Of a stretch of DNA of 64,000 nt, positions 10,560-21,800 are shown in pieces. This DNA comes from Cyathus striatus. Taxonomy: Eukaryota; Basidiomycota; Agaricomycetes; Agaricales; Nidulariaceae. A program made the translations under genes and the position numbers. Position 1 is the stretch's first letter. The number at the start of each line of letters is the position of its first letter. The notes under the pieces were generated by a model, which was not told where the DNA came from, did no database searches, and was given only the letters and a program-made list of their open reading frames with translations. Location of the stretch: positions 4,774,001 through 4,838,000 of the forward strand of contig JAOVFP010000008.1 of NCBI GenBank assembly GCA_025738555.1, in the 5' to 3' direction.

Positions 10560-13500
10560 ATGCCCCCTAAGCCGAAACTCACTTCGACAAAAGACTTAGT
10601 ACCCGTGGGCCCTCGTCATATCTCTTCAGCGAGGGTGGGCAAACACGGAAAGCGAGATGAAAATGGCGAGAAACCTACGACAACGCGTGCTCTAATCTTA
10701 CGGAACGGCAGACATGGTGCTCGCGGAACAGGAGAACTTATTCTTATGAGTAGGTTGACCGGCAGAGAAAAACTCGACTTACTGGCAGGTACGTTATGAG
10801 ATCTATTACCTTGCAGTATCGAATTACTCATATCTGCAGAGGATCTTGTCGAAAGATCGAAGAAAGCAGTAGGCATTCCTTTTCGCATGGAGAAATGCTT
10901 GAAGATTGCGGACTCTCAATGTGATGGTGCGTGAAAGTCTAATGCTGGAATAAATCTCATCTCACCAGCCTGGTATGTAACCAGTCTTCCTGGATCAAAT
11001 CGCAGACCTCAGAGACAATGATCTTTTCCGCCAATTAATCCAAGGAGAAATGAACGCTCGTACGATGCATGATCCGAAGAAGCCAGATCCTCGTCATAAG
11101 CCGGAGTATGTTGCTCAGATGGTTGGAATGAGGTATTTTCTGAAAAGACTCCGGCTATTTCTCTTACCCATCGCCTATCTTCAGGATACATAATACTTTT
11201 ATGCTTGCATCTGCCTGGAAGATTGTAAGAGATACCCTACATGGACTTGAAATTCAGGGATTGGGGGATAAAAATGTCAGATCTAAGCTCAAGTCTGAGG
11301 AAAATCTGAGAGACCGCTATCTTGCCGCGTACGAAATGGTTGGCGTGTTAGTCAATATAAGTCAATCCATAGTGGCACATTTAGCAACGACGACGCGTAT
11401 GTCTTGTTGAATTCATGGTTTTTATCCGGCTTAATGTTTTCTTAGCTCATTATGCAAATTTTTTCAAGAAAAAAGAGGGTGAAAATCCTAATGAACTGGA
11501 ATACGTGTTTGACTGGGGTAACAAACTTCGAGATGCTACCCTTTCCTTCCTTGATTCTATTGTTCTTGAATTGTGTTTTCCGCACGAAACATATCCCAAG
11601 GATGTTCTCTATCTATTGCTTCGGGATACTGTAGAAGAATCCCCTAGGGAGTCCAAACGCTTCACCCAAACGTTATGGGATGCCATCGGAGATTTATCTG
11701 TTAGATACCTCACTTTGCATGATTATAATTCTTTATCTGACCAGTGATTAGGTCGCTATTCAACTACAGCAAATTCTTGACGCTGCCTTGCTAGGGCCTG
11801 ATGGTGAGAAATGGAAGAAACTTCAACGTAGGGTACCGAAAGAATACGAACTATGGATGGAGGCACAAATACTTTCTGACACCGCATCTAGTGAAATATC
11901 AAACTACAAGGACATTATCTACCCTTTGGAAAAAACAAGGAATCAGGGGATATTGGACAACCTGTGGAATTGCATAAACCTGGTAAGCCCTGTACGATAT
12001 GACAAACAAATGCACATTTCATTTACTTCGATCACTTTTAGAACTACAAAGCTGTATCCGGGAAGAATATTGATGCTCTGTGGCAGCTTGAAGGCGAATG
12101 GGATGCTCCGCCACAGTGGACTGCCTTCTACACAATTAACGACGATTCTGATTCTGATGAGCCTTCTGCGCTAGTTTCGGCGACGCGCAAGAAACGTCTT
12201 GCCATTACAGATGGGACCTATAATGATGAAGACAGTGACAATTCGATGCCATCCTTGCAATCTGTTTCTAATTCCTCAGATGACGACTGTGATTACAGCG
12301 AACCTAATTCCGATAGTGAAGAGGAGGATAGCGAAGATGAAGGCTACGATACTGAGCAAGAAGATGAGATCAGAGATCTACTGAGAGAAGCAATGGATAC
12401 TGCCCATGAAGCAGATTGGTTTGAATCGTCCAATGCACCTGCAGAAATTGATCCATTTTTACAAGAAGATCGCAAAGGTAATCCTTTTCTTAAACTTTTG
12501 GGATCTTTGAGAGGTATGACATCTATTACTCATCGGAACATGATCTAAAGATTTCATTTAGGGCGAATGTTTTCTACAAATCCTAAGCTTCGTACAGTGC
12601 CGAAGACGACGAAACCTGGAGGCCAGAAAGGTATGTATAAATGGCATTATCGTACATTGTATTGACTATTTGGCAGATACGATTCCAAAGAGTCAAAAGG
12701 CGACTATTGAAGAGGTAGAGGATGAAGACGAAGTTTCCATTGCCCCGAAAAAGAAGAAAAAGAAGCCTAAGAAGAAGAAGAAGAAATCAACTTCTATCAA
12801 GGAAGAAGGTCCTTTGGATGCAGATAACTCTGCGGAGTTACATGGACCTGTTACTGTGCCAGTTACACAACCTGCTCCAGAAGCTACATCGTCGACAGCA
12901 CCTCCAGCTTCCAAGGCCAAGGTTAAGGGAGCATCAATTCCCAAAAATGCATCTGCAGCCCCTCCACAATTGTCCACTCCAGCTCTCCATATTCCCGTTG
13001 GGACAACCAATGTTCAATCAGGATATGCATACGCAAAAGCCACCCTTGACAAAGAAAAGACGAAGATTAAGACACGGGGAGATCATGCTTCTATATTCTC
13101 TAATTCCGAGAAGAAAGGATTTTTCTCTAAACTTGTCCCTGGAAAGGACAAGGAAAGGGGTATAGATAAAGATGCACCAGCAAGGCACAGCTGGCTCTCT
13201 AAGTTGACCAAGAGATCAGAAGAATGTATGCATAAGTTGCTAAGGACGCGAGAAGAAGATACCAAAGGTTCAGTAAAGTGGGAGAGCTTCCTCAGAGTTT
13301 GTGCTTTCAAATTTAGCTGTGGACTTGATGACCTTAACACTCCTTTTAGTTGATGCGTGAATTAGGTTTCCGCTATGATCCTTCGACTGCTGGTTCCAGT
13401 GTCCGCTTCGATCCTCCGAGTACGGGAGACAAGGTGAGTACGAGGCATTGTGTTGTATTTTGTTATACTTATTTTCACCAGCCCATTACATTTCATAAGC

Positions 13501-13669
13501 GTAAGCATCTACTAGTTTACTCCTTTGTTTCTGGTTTGATTTTGATGCTTATTTTACAGCACATCCTGATCCTACACTTCAACCTCATATGGTGAGGGCC
13601 TTTGCCAAGAAGCTAACAGCGCGTTATGGCTGGATAGAGGAAGATTTTTTAAAGCAAGCCGGGTTTTAA
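10560..13669 (+). CDS. uncharacterised acidic/basic fungal protein with HicA-like C-terminal domain
   Basis: ATG 10560 begins MPPKPKLTSTKDLVPVGPRH. The N-terminal half is mostly helical: EIQGLGDKNVRSKLKSEENL, FFKKKEGENPNELEYVFDWG and DSIVLELCFPHETYPKDVLY. The middle is very acidic (about 12290-12400, repeated D/E). Then follows a Lys tract (about 12750-12790, KKKKKKPKKKKKKS) and a Pro/Ala/Ser linker. The C-terminus reads KWESFLRLMRELGFRY, AGSSVRFDPP, PITFHKPHPDPTLQPHM and KKLTARYGW, ending DFLKQAGF at 13669. That tail follows the order of HicA/YcfA folds (helix, G-S-x-x-x-F strand, V/T-x-P/H strand, closing helix). HicA's catalytic His after GS is Ser here. The Lys tract suggests nuclear or nucleolar location (inference). 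Seven or more introns; exons near 10,930-11,200 are the least certain. Confidence 0.7.
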
Positions 13670-13842
13670 TTCTGATCTATGCTAATTTAAGTATGTAATG
13701 TGTATTGACGTCCCATAAAACAACAGTCTATGTAATATTTGAAGCATCACTAGCGATGACGAAGTGTACAATATTTTACATGTTGTGGCAAATGGGACTG
13801 CTTGCTGAGTACAGAGCAATACACTTCGGCGGCAAATTGAAC

Positions 13843-15133
13843 CTAATAATTATCACTTCGCTTTGTCCCAACCAATGCTTTAAATCTCCACAGCTTATCC
13901 AGATTTTCTAGCTGTGAACCATCATATGTAGCGCAAATTTGTTGATTAGAAAGTACATACCAAAGCGACAAACCCATCTTCTCGAATAACATCGCTCACC
14001 AGACGTTCCAACATTGAGTGCGGAATACTGTACAGATTTGTAGATTGACTAAGAGAGTTTATTAAAGCATCAGATTCGTTTCCGTTCGGGTTTTGCGTTT
14101 GACTGCCGGAATGTAACATAGGTCTTAAGTTCTCGGATGGCTCTGGAAGTGATGTGGGTAGCTGCTCTGAAGACAGTAGATGATTGACCAAAGAGTCTGA
14201 AATGGTTGGGCGATGAAAGCTTTCAGTAGTAGTGTTCGCTGGTAATGTAGAGGTAGTTTCATATATGCTTGTATATTCTGATCTAAGAGGGGAAGGCGTT
14301 ATTGATTTCAAAGAATGACCAGGAACGCTACCGGGCATGGAAGTGCTAGGTGAAGGTGAAAAATCAGTGACAAGGATCGAGGGTTCATTTGTTTGCATCG
14401 GCCGATTCTCTCGAGGAAAACCGGAAGGTAAACGAGGGAATGGAATTATGCGATCTTGCGGTCCTGAAGGAGTCTGGAGGACATGTGATGGAGCCTGTAA
14501 TTGGGGTGGAAGCAGAGATTCGCCACGAGCGAGACCAGTTGGTCCATTCATGCTTTGGGGAGTGGCTTTACAAGGGCATACTGCTCTAATAGAACGTATG
14601 AATTCCAACGTCGAGTCCGTAGTTTGGAAAGCTATCTGAAACCGGCGATAACACTGTTACAACGATTGGGATTCAATAGTACGAAATAAGTATCAGGCAG
14701 CCCTTAAACACACGGGGTTCTCGACGCTGTCGCGTGGATACAGATAGCGTATTCCGACCGTTGTATCGCGATATATGGCTTTCAGTGGGAGGCCTTGAGC
14801 AGGTTGTTTCTGGGGAACCTTGGGAAGAAGAGAAGAGAAAGAAAGCAGTTCAAGATCCTCCTGTCACCCGGAATCATGTAGGTAAGCTCAAGAACGATGA
14901 CAGGAAAGACCCACAAAAACCATATCAGCATTAGCAGCGGGATCGTTTACGGATGAACTCATATTCCATAATATCCTCAGGCGGACTGAATCCAACTGAT
15001 TGTTACTGCGTTTTGTAGTGTCCAAAACGAGGCGAACAACGGGATTAGTAAAGTGCTGCCATTCTGCTGGGGGATATGCCCTAGAATACTTGGTTAGCAA
15101 GTACGTTGAAGTTGCGGTGGTCGAATGAGACAT
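13843..15133 (-). CDS. REC114: probable meiotic recombination protein Rec114
   Basis: Rec114 works with Mei4 and Mer2 to promote Spo11 double-strand breaks in meiosis. The N-terminal exon (ATG 15133) reads STYLLTKYSRAYPPAEWQHF, close to the KYS...WQH pattern I recall at the yeast Rec114 N-terminus. A second exon holds VGIRYLYPRDSVENPVCLRR and a third FQIAFQTTDSTLEFIRSIRA, consistent with the PH-like N-terminal domain. A long low-complexity Ser/Pro stretch (about 14540-14050) follows. The C-terminus is helical: HSMLERLVSDVIREDGFVAL, then through an intron LENLDKLWRFKALVGTKRSD, like the short conserved C-terminal region that binds Mei4. The stop is at 13843. Identification rests on remembered short motifs and domain layout; this family diverges quickly, so confidence is moderate. 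It is divergent from the VanZ-like gene. Confidence 0.6.
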
Positions 15134-15427
15134 TTGGTTTGATGATGGTCAACGACTGGGAGAAACGTCGGGGGTCTAGGACTGTGGGAGTGTGATTACA
15201 TCATCTTGATTTTAAGACGGCAATCCCGGCGCAAGGTACTGGGTACTGCTGATGCCGTCCACCAACCCTGTGCTACCCGTTACCTCCAACCTCCTTCACT
15301 AATCTACCTTCTTAATCCTATAATTTGCTCTATGTCGCAGATATCCTGGAGAAATACCACAAATGCGTTCCGAAGGTTTCCAAAAACTGTTATGAAATCC
15401 CAACGCGTCCGAATACCCAAGTATGAC

Positions 15428-16373
15428 ATGCCCATCCGTCTTCGACCTGTTAGACTGCTCGTCTACTTCGTTTATTACATGGCGCTCACATTCTCTCCAG
15501 TGGTTTATTGTCTTCACATTCCTTGTCATGGTTGTACTTGCTTTTCTTGGCTTCACCAACTTCTCAAGGGCATTACCGCTCAATGACAAATTGCTTCACT
15601 TCATTTGCTTCTGTCTGGCTACGGCAGTTTTCTATTTTATAATAGACGTCGAAGAGTGAGCACAATCTCTGTTACGATTTTTCAACAGTTTTCTGATGGC
15701 TCCTTCCTGCAGAAGTGCTAGGAGAATTTGGTTTTGGCGGCATTCGGGACTGATCTTCACCGGCTTCATCTGTTTCGTCTGTGGAGGCATATTGAGCGAA
15801 GTCGTCCAGTCTACGTTACCGTGCGTGGTTTATTGCCCCAAAGCGGTTTCTCCTTATTGAATATGTAATATACATCTAGTACAAGGAATTTCAGATAGGA
15901 GACGTTGTCGTGCGCTATATGGACTCTTTTTTTACGACGTATTTGACGCTGATAACATGCATCCAGGCGAATTTACTGGGTTCATCGTTAGGACTTTTTA
16001 TATCTTATCATCTCGAGAAATATTATCGCCACAGGAGAGAGGTATGCAAAATTAAAACGTACGGTTAAGGCTCCAGTTAACCGTCGCTTAGATTTCTCGA
16101 CTGTATCGCCCATTGGACGCTAGTGCCCTTTCGGAACTTGAAGACGAAGAAGACTTGAATGATACACAACTACTACCAACCCATTACCACCAAAGTGGAG
16201 CCACCAAAAGTAGTAAACCCAAGGGAGCAATTCGGCTTACGGATGTTTGGGATGAGCGCGAGGAGCTTTTTGGCATTGGCGGTGATAGTGATGAGGAGGA
16301 TGGTATCGGGCCTAGTAACGGCACGCGTCTGCCAGAATCAACAGGGCCTAAGATTACCGTCACTCACGCATAA
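15428..16373 (+). CDS. VanZ-like domain membrane protein
   Basis: Start ATG 15428 gives MPIRLRP, then an intron (gttaga...tccag) and WFIVFTFLVMVVLAFLGFTN. The VanZ signature follows: SRALPLNDKLLHFICFCLAT, AVFYFIIDVEE, the W-R-H stretch before FTGFICFVCGGILSEVVQST, then QIGDVV and NLLGSSLGLFISYHLEKYYR. Four hydrophobic helices and the pattern NDK-hhHF ... SE-hhQ ... GDhhxNhxGhxhG are diagnostic of the family. A soluble acidic tail of about 90 residues follows (SELEDEEDLNDTQ; DERE; GGDSDEEDG) and ends ITVTHA at 16373. VanZ proteins are mainly bacterial; in fungi the role is unknown, probably in an internal or plasma membrane. The third intron (about 15,828-15,879) does not close cleanly unless two extra residues are inserted before YKEFQ. 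Confidence 0.8.
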
Positions 16374-16500
16374 CCTTTGTCTTTCTATCTCATGTATTAT
16401 TAAACTTTTAACGGATGGATATAACCAGCGTATTGCCTCAGAGCATTAGCTTTTCGTGTTTGTGTTAGCGCGCAAGGTTGTTACATCGAGGTTTACCAAG

Positions 16501-18672
16501 TCACCGACGCTCATTAATGGCTTGCAACTCAACAGACATTTTCTCCATTTTCTCGTGAACAGCTGCCATTTCTTCTTTCCGTGCGCTTGTCATCTCGAAG
16601 AGACCTTTGCAAGCGCTGTCAGGAACAACAACAACATTCTCTGAAACCACCTGATGCACAGTTGTCTAAGGGGCATTTCACATAAGTTTTTCATACGGAA
16701 GTGGAAAAGAACAAACGTACCCGTAAATCACGATCCAGTCCTTCCCCGACTCTGGTCCAGTCTGCCCACCACTTCTTCTTCGCGCTCTCCCATCTCCCAA
16801 CTGCCCATCGCATACTCACGATAGCTCCCAGCATCCCCACTCCGACTGCGGTAGTAGGTTCCATACCTACCACCCCGAACAGACCTTCCCCTGTTCCCGT
16901 GAACCAGCCAAGCCAACCAGACCAGCCAACTCCTGCACCAGCAGCTATACCTCCCGACATCGCCATAACGATTCGCTGTCCGGCTAAATGTAATCGCGTG
17001 GTAGGGTATTCAGTGATTTGGGATCGACGAGAATAGAGCGGATGCGTAAGAGATTGAGGGGTTAGATGATGCGACGGCGATGACTGGAATTGAAGGAGCT
17101 TGTTGCGCAGAATGGCGGAATTATACGGGGGAGGAGATGAAGAAAGCAACGAAAATGAAGATTTAGAAAGCTCTTGTTGAATGACTGACAACTTTCCAGT
17201 TTTCAGGATCAACTAAGATGGAACGAATCAAGCTTTGGATAAGCATAAAGAGATCCTTTAACTCACCTTTTTCTCAAGGTCTGGACACCAAACTCGTTGG
17301 ACTTCTGAGCTTACCATCGTCCCGATTTCATCTATTCTCCAAAGTACTTTCCACCATGTCAAACGATCCATCAATATCTTCATATCTTTCCTGGCTTTCT
17401 CGAGGGCCTCCTTAACGGAATCGCCAACTGACGATCGCTCTTTCATGCCAAGAATGTCCGTTTCCGCTGTAATCTTCAGCCCTTCAACCCGGTCGTTCAG
17501 ATGGCTCACCCTGCGTCGTAATGCATTGGTATCTTCTTTCACGCGTTCAATAGACATGCTACATATTGATAGCGCGTCTTGAAGTGAAGCAAGAGCGGTC
17601 CTACGTCGAAGGGCAGCGATTGATTGTGAGGTGGATAATTCGGAAGAGTTGACGAAGTCAAGAGAAGCTTTGAGGGCGGCGGTGACAGACGATATTCCGG
17701 AGCCCAGAAAGCCATCCTGGTATCGCTGGACTGCGGTGGGAGAGTTGGGGTTGGCTTTAAGGGCATGGATGGCGTCAACTGCACGCTTGGGATCTGCGAC
17801 AATGAGCTTCCAATTGGAGGATAGAGCAGAAGGGCATCCATTCCGGGACAGAACGAGGTTGTGCAAGTAATCGGGTGCAAGGGCGGAAGCGGAAGGAGAT
17901 GATGTAATGACAAGGATAGTATTTGAGGGCAAATGAGCATCTCGGAGGACAGATAATGGAGTGGAAATAGGATTGAAGACGACAATAGGGACATCAGCTT
18001 GGAAGAGCTGGGCGACTGAGGCGTCATCTAAAGCTGAGAACGGTGATTGAGTATTTGGCGGTGATGCAATTTCGATGATATCTACGGGAACCGGGAATTG
18101 GGCCAAATATGAAGATGACGGTAGTGATATATGAGAGGAAGCGGAGGCGACAGGGCTTGAAAGACTGGATGATATGGTAGGCAGTGCAGTGGTGTGGAAC
18201 AGAAAAGACTTACGAGAGGGTAATCTTGGGCTGGGGCTGCTCCTTCCACCTATCGGCCAATGCTCTGGAAAGTGAGGGGTCTGAGGTGAAGGGTTCGTCT
18301 AACAATGCATTGACGAGATCGCGAGCTCCAGACCACTGGTCAAGGCCATAGACTGGAGATTCAGGTTAAGGAGGTGTGGGTGGGTGAGGGGAAAAGACAG
18401 GACAGACCAACAATGCGAGCTGGCCTATCTGTGGTGGAGTTCAAGTCGTCGTATATGCGAGTGAGGTTCTGAGTCCAGAAGTCAGAAGACTGTGTAATGT
18501 TTGAGGTGTCGGGGAGGGAGGTGTGGCGCAGTACGGCTGGGGCGAATGTGATGGTTTTGTGGAGGAATGTGAGCAACGACAGTGATCTGGAGGTGGCGGG
18601 TGGGCGACGGTAGGCCCTGTGGGCTGATGCTGCAGAGGTCACGAGGCGTCCATGGCGGGTGGACAATGACAT
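16501..18672 (-). CDS. Mmc1-like mitochondrial protein (dynamin-like GTPase fold family)
   Basis: The N-terminus (ATG 18672) reads MSLSTRHGRLVTSAASAHRA, rich in Arg, Ser and Ala and free of acids: a typical mitochondrial presequence. The next exon holds VYGLDQWSGARDLVNALLDE and ends QPQPKITLS. A long exon (17258-about 18175) contains VVFNPISTPLSVLRDAHLPS, SSNWKLIVADPKRAVDAIHA, then a helical stretch ALRRRVSHLNDRVEGLKITA and the marker WWKVLWRIDEIGTMV. After an intron, LILKTGKLSVIQQELSK leads to a hydrophobic hairpin (GGIAAGAGVGWSGWLGW and TAVGVGMLGAIVSMRWAVG). The last exon is charged and helical, with stop at 16501. The presequence plus C-terminal hairpin suggests inner-membrane association (inference). 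The Mmc1 name is from memory of the WW-x-L-x-WR-x-DE region; a different mitochondrial family is possible. About 560 residues. Confidence 0.55.
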
Positions 18673-18862
18673 GGTCGTCGAGTAAAAGGGTCACGTGTAA
18701 GTGCGACGTACAACGGTGTTGTTGAGCGGAGTGTCGGGGCGGAGTCGGTGGGGACGGGATTAATTGCTGGGGATGCTACAAACAAGGCCAAACAACGTAG
18801 TGCAAACAACGTCGTGGAAAGAATGCTGCGACGGTCATCTCGCTGTTTCTGACCAACTTAGT

Positions 18863-21800
18863 ATGTCCTCATCGTCCCCTGCGACCGACTCACGGTCTCC
18901 ATCTCCCCTTACTCCAGAGCCCTCTGACTCTCTCCATCCTGTCGCTGTCCAGGGCGACGACCTCCCCATTCCTTCCAGCTGGTATCTCGCCATGCACCCC
19001 TCCCACTGGACAGACCAGTCCTCTTGCGACTCTCCTCACAAGGTCGAGGACAATCAGATGCTTCGTTTGGACGACCTCCTTGAGCAGCATGCGTATGAAG
19101 AGTGAGTCCTTTCTCCTCTCAATCCCCATTTGATCTTCCTTATCATTTGCCCAGTTCTCCCTCCCCGGAATCAAACCCCTCCCTAGTATACCCAACCTCT
19201 TACGCATCCCCTCAGAATCTCCCCCAACTGTCCCAGGCAGACCCCTCTTTGCATAATTTTGGACAGAACTCTCTTCCTGTCCCGTCCGTGTCAGCGCCCG
19301 TAACGTTAACAAAGCCAATTCCTCCTCCTGCATCCTTACCGAGAAAGCAAGATCCTTCAACAATGAACCACAGGGTTGTCCATCCCCCCAAGGAGGCCTG
19401 TTTCAAGTGCGTTATCACCTCTCTTCACAGTCGCAGAATAGCCTTCAATTCGTCTGCAGTCTTCCTATCATGTTCCCAAGTATCCCGGAGGGCGGGACCA
19501 AGTCGCGCGTCGAAACTCAAGTTCGCGTTACCGTTGACCTCGCCGACATCAGTTCCGCCTCAGATCCTTACAAGTATGACCGCATAGGATCATGGAAATG
19601 GTTAAAGCTACCCCCGGGCACTGCGACGAAGAAACGTACACGAAAACAGGGCAAAATAGGTCCGTCAATAGTTTACATTATTCATCCCTATTTCTAACTC
19701 TTGCGCTCAAGACCCGGACCCACAGGATATTCTTCACTTATCTGCATATATCACTTGTGCTTCACCTCCCCATAATCGCGTTTTAAGTTGCTCCAGTTGC
19801 CAAGCGCGTGAGGTCGGCTTTTTCACATCTTACAATGCTTTCGTGATTTCTAACCGCTGGCTTCTATCAGGCCAAACGGGTCGCCAAAAAGCTTGCCGCA
19901 CGCGTCCGACCCGCCCGGTCCGATTCCGAATCTGGAGATGGTGATCCAAGCCGACCGAAAAGCAAACAGCACGAAGATACTAGCAGCATTATCCAGTTTA
20001 ATTGTGCCGAAGTCCTTGATTTCTCGACTGGGTCTGTCGTACTGCCCCTGAGAATCACTTGCTATTGTCGCCATCACCGGGAAAAAGTTGGCTTCAACGT
20101 TCATTTCACCATGTCTGACAGTATGGGACGCGTCGTTGGTGCTGGCACCTCTCGCCCTATCATGATCACAGACGACCACAAGACCGCTGTTTCTAACAAG
20201 CATCTGGACCATTCACCAGCAAATGCGTTCACTTCCATGGAATCTGATTGGTCGCAAATGAATGGTATTGTGCAGAACGATACATCGCTTACACCCAGTG
20301 CACCTTCCAAACGGAGGAAAGATACAGCTCCCACAGTTGCAGTCAAGAAACGCCCGAAGCCCTATGATTCTATTGCAAAACCTACCAGACCATCGCGTGA
20401 AGGAAGCGTGTCAAGCATTCCATCACCTTCGACGACACACTCTCCCTTACCCAAGACCAGGTCTCCTACTCCCATCTCCATGCTCCATAACTTGTTTGCG
20501 CAAGAGGCAGCCGCAACGACTGCTATTTCTCCTTCAGGTCCATCTCAACCACCCGCCCTTGTTCAGCCATCATTATTCATTAAACAGCTCCGAAAGCTCT
20601 TCTCCTGATACCTTAGCCACGCCATCCGACAACTCTGACATTCTCATGCCTGATGCAATGTCCCAACAACATCAGCAAATGAGTATTCATATAAATGCAA
20701 ACTCGATGGTCATGCCTTCTATGCCCGTGCCGCAGCAAACTATGCCATACATGTTCTTTGGCTCACCTACAACCTCGCAAAATCTATCCGTGCAGCTTCC
20801 TACTATTCACCGACTTATCCCAAACATGGGCCCGACACATGGTGGGATCGAAGTTACTGTACTTGGAGCCAATTTCCATTCATCTTTGCAGCTTAACTGC
20901 TTATTCGGAAATGTAGCGGCCAGCTCCACCCAAAGATGGAGTGAAAATACCTTGGTATGTGTTTTGCCTCCTCGAGCAACAGCTGGGGTGGTTGCAGTAT
21001 GGTTCGATGGTTTCCCGAAGATGGACGAGCAAGTGGGCTCACCACCTTCATTGTTCACTTACATGGATGAATCTGATCGTGCATTGTAAGTGATATGTAC
21101 TCGAAAGCGAGTTCAATCTTATTTTAACCATAACTCTAGGATGGAGCTTGCTTTACAAGTAGTTGGCCTAAAAATGACAGGAAAGATCGAAGATGCAAAG
21201 AACGTGGCAATGAGGATTGTCGGGACAGCTGGAAGTGATAATTCACAGTCGCACAACGGAAATATTAGCGGCATGATGCACATGACTTCATCATCGTCGG
21301 CCATGCGAAACATCATGCCTCTGCTAGCAGGAAGAGGGGCTGATAGCGAAGATTTCGAAAGTCTCGTAATCGATTTCCTCACCATTCTTGATACACCGTT
21401 AGAAGATGATGCCCCCGACGCTATCTCTACTGTTGATGCAATTTCACATACGTCATCAACTGGCCAGACTCTCCTGCACTTGGCGGCGTTCCTCCAGTTT
21501 TCGTCGTTGACACAATTTCTGGTAAGACACGGAGCCGATTTGGATGCCAGAGACCGCGGAGGTTACACACCTTTACACTTCGCCGCCTTGTCGAGCTCGA
21601 CGGAATGCGCAAAGATTCTCATAGATGGGGGTGCTGACAAAGAAATCGTCAATGCTCAAGGCAAAACTGCGCAAGAGATTGCGCCTGAAGCATTCTTCAG
21701 TGATGTTCTATCGGTCGCTGAAGAATTTGAAAGCAACGATGAAGTTACCGATGACGAAGAGGCGGACTGGGGTGATGCAGAAGAAGATTCAGATACTGAA

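Noticed and set aside
12693..13010. Minus-strand frame with Phe runs
   Set aside because: Antisense of the Lys tract in the 10560-13669 gene.
18764..18862. Longer N-terminus for SPT23/MGA2
   Set aside because: The first codon at 18764 is TTG; ATG 18773 is possible but the Ser/Pro-rich start at 18863 looks more typical.
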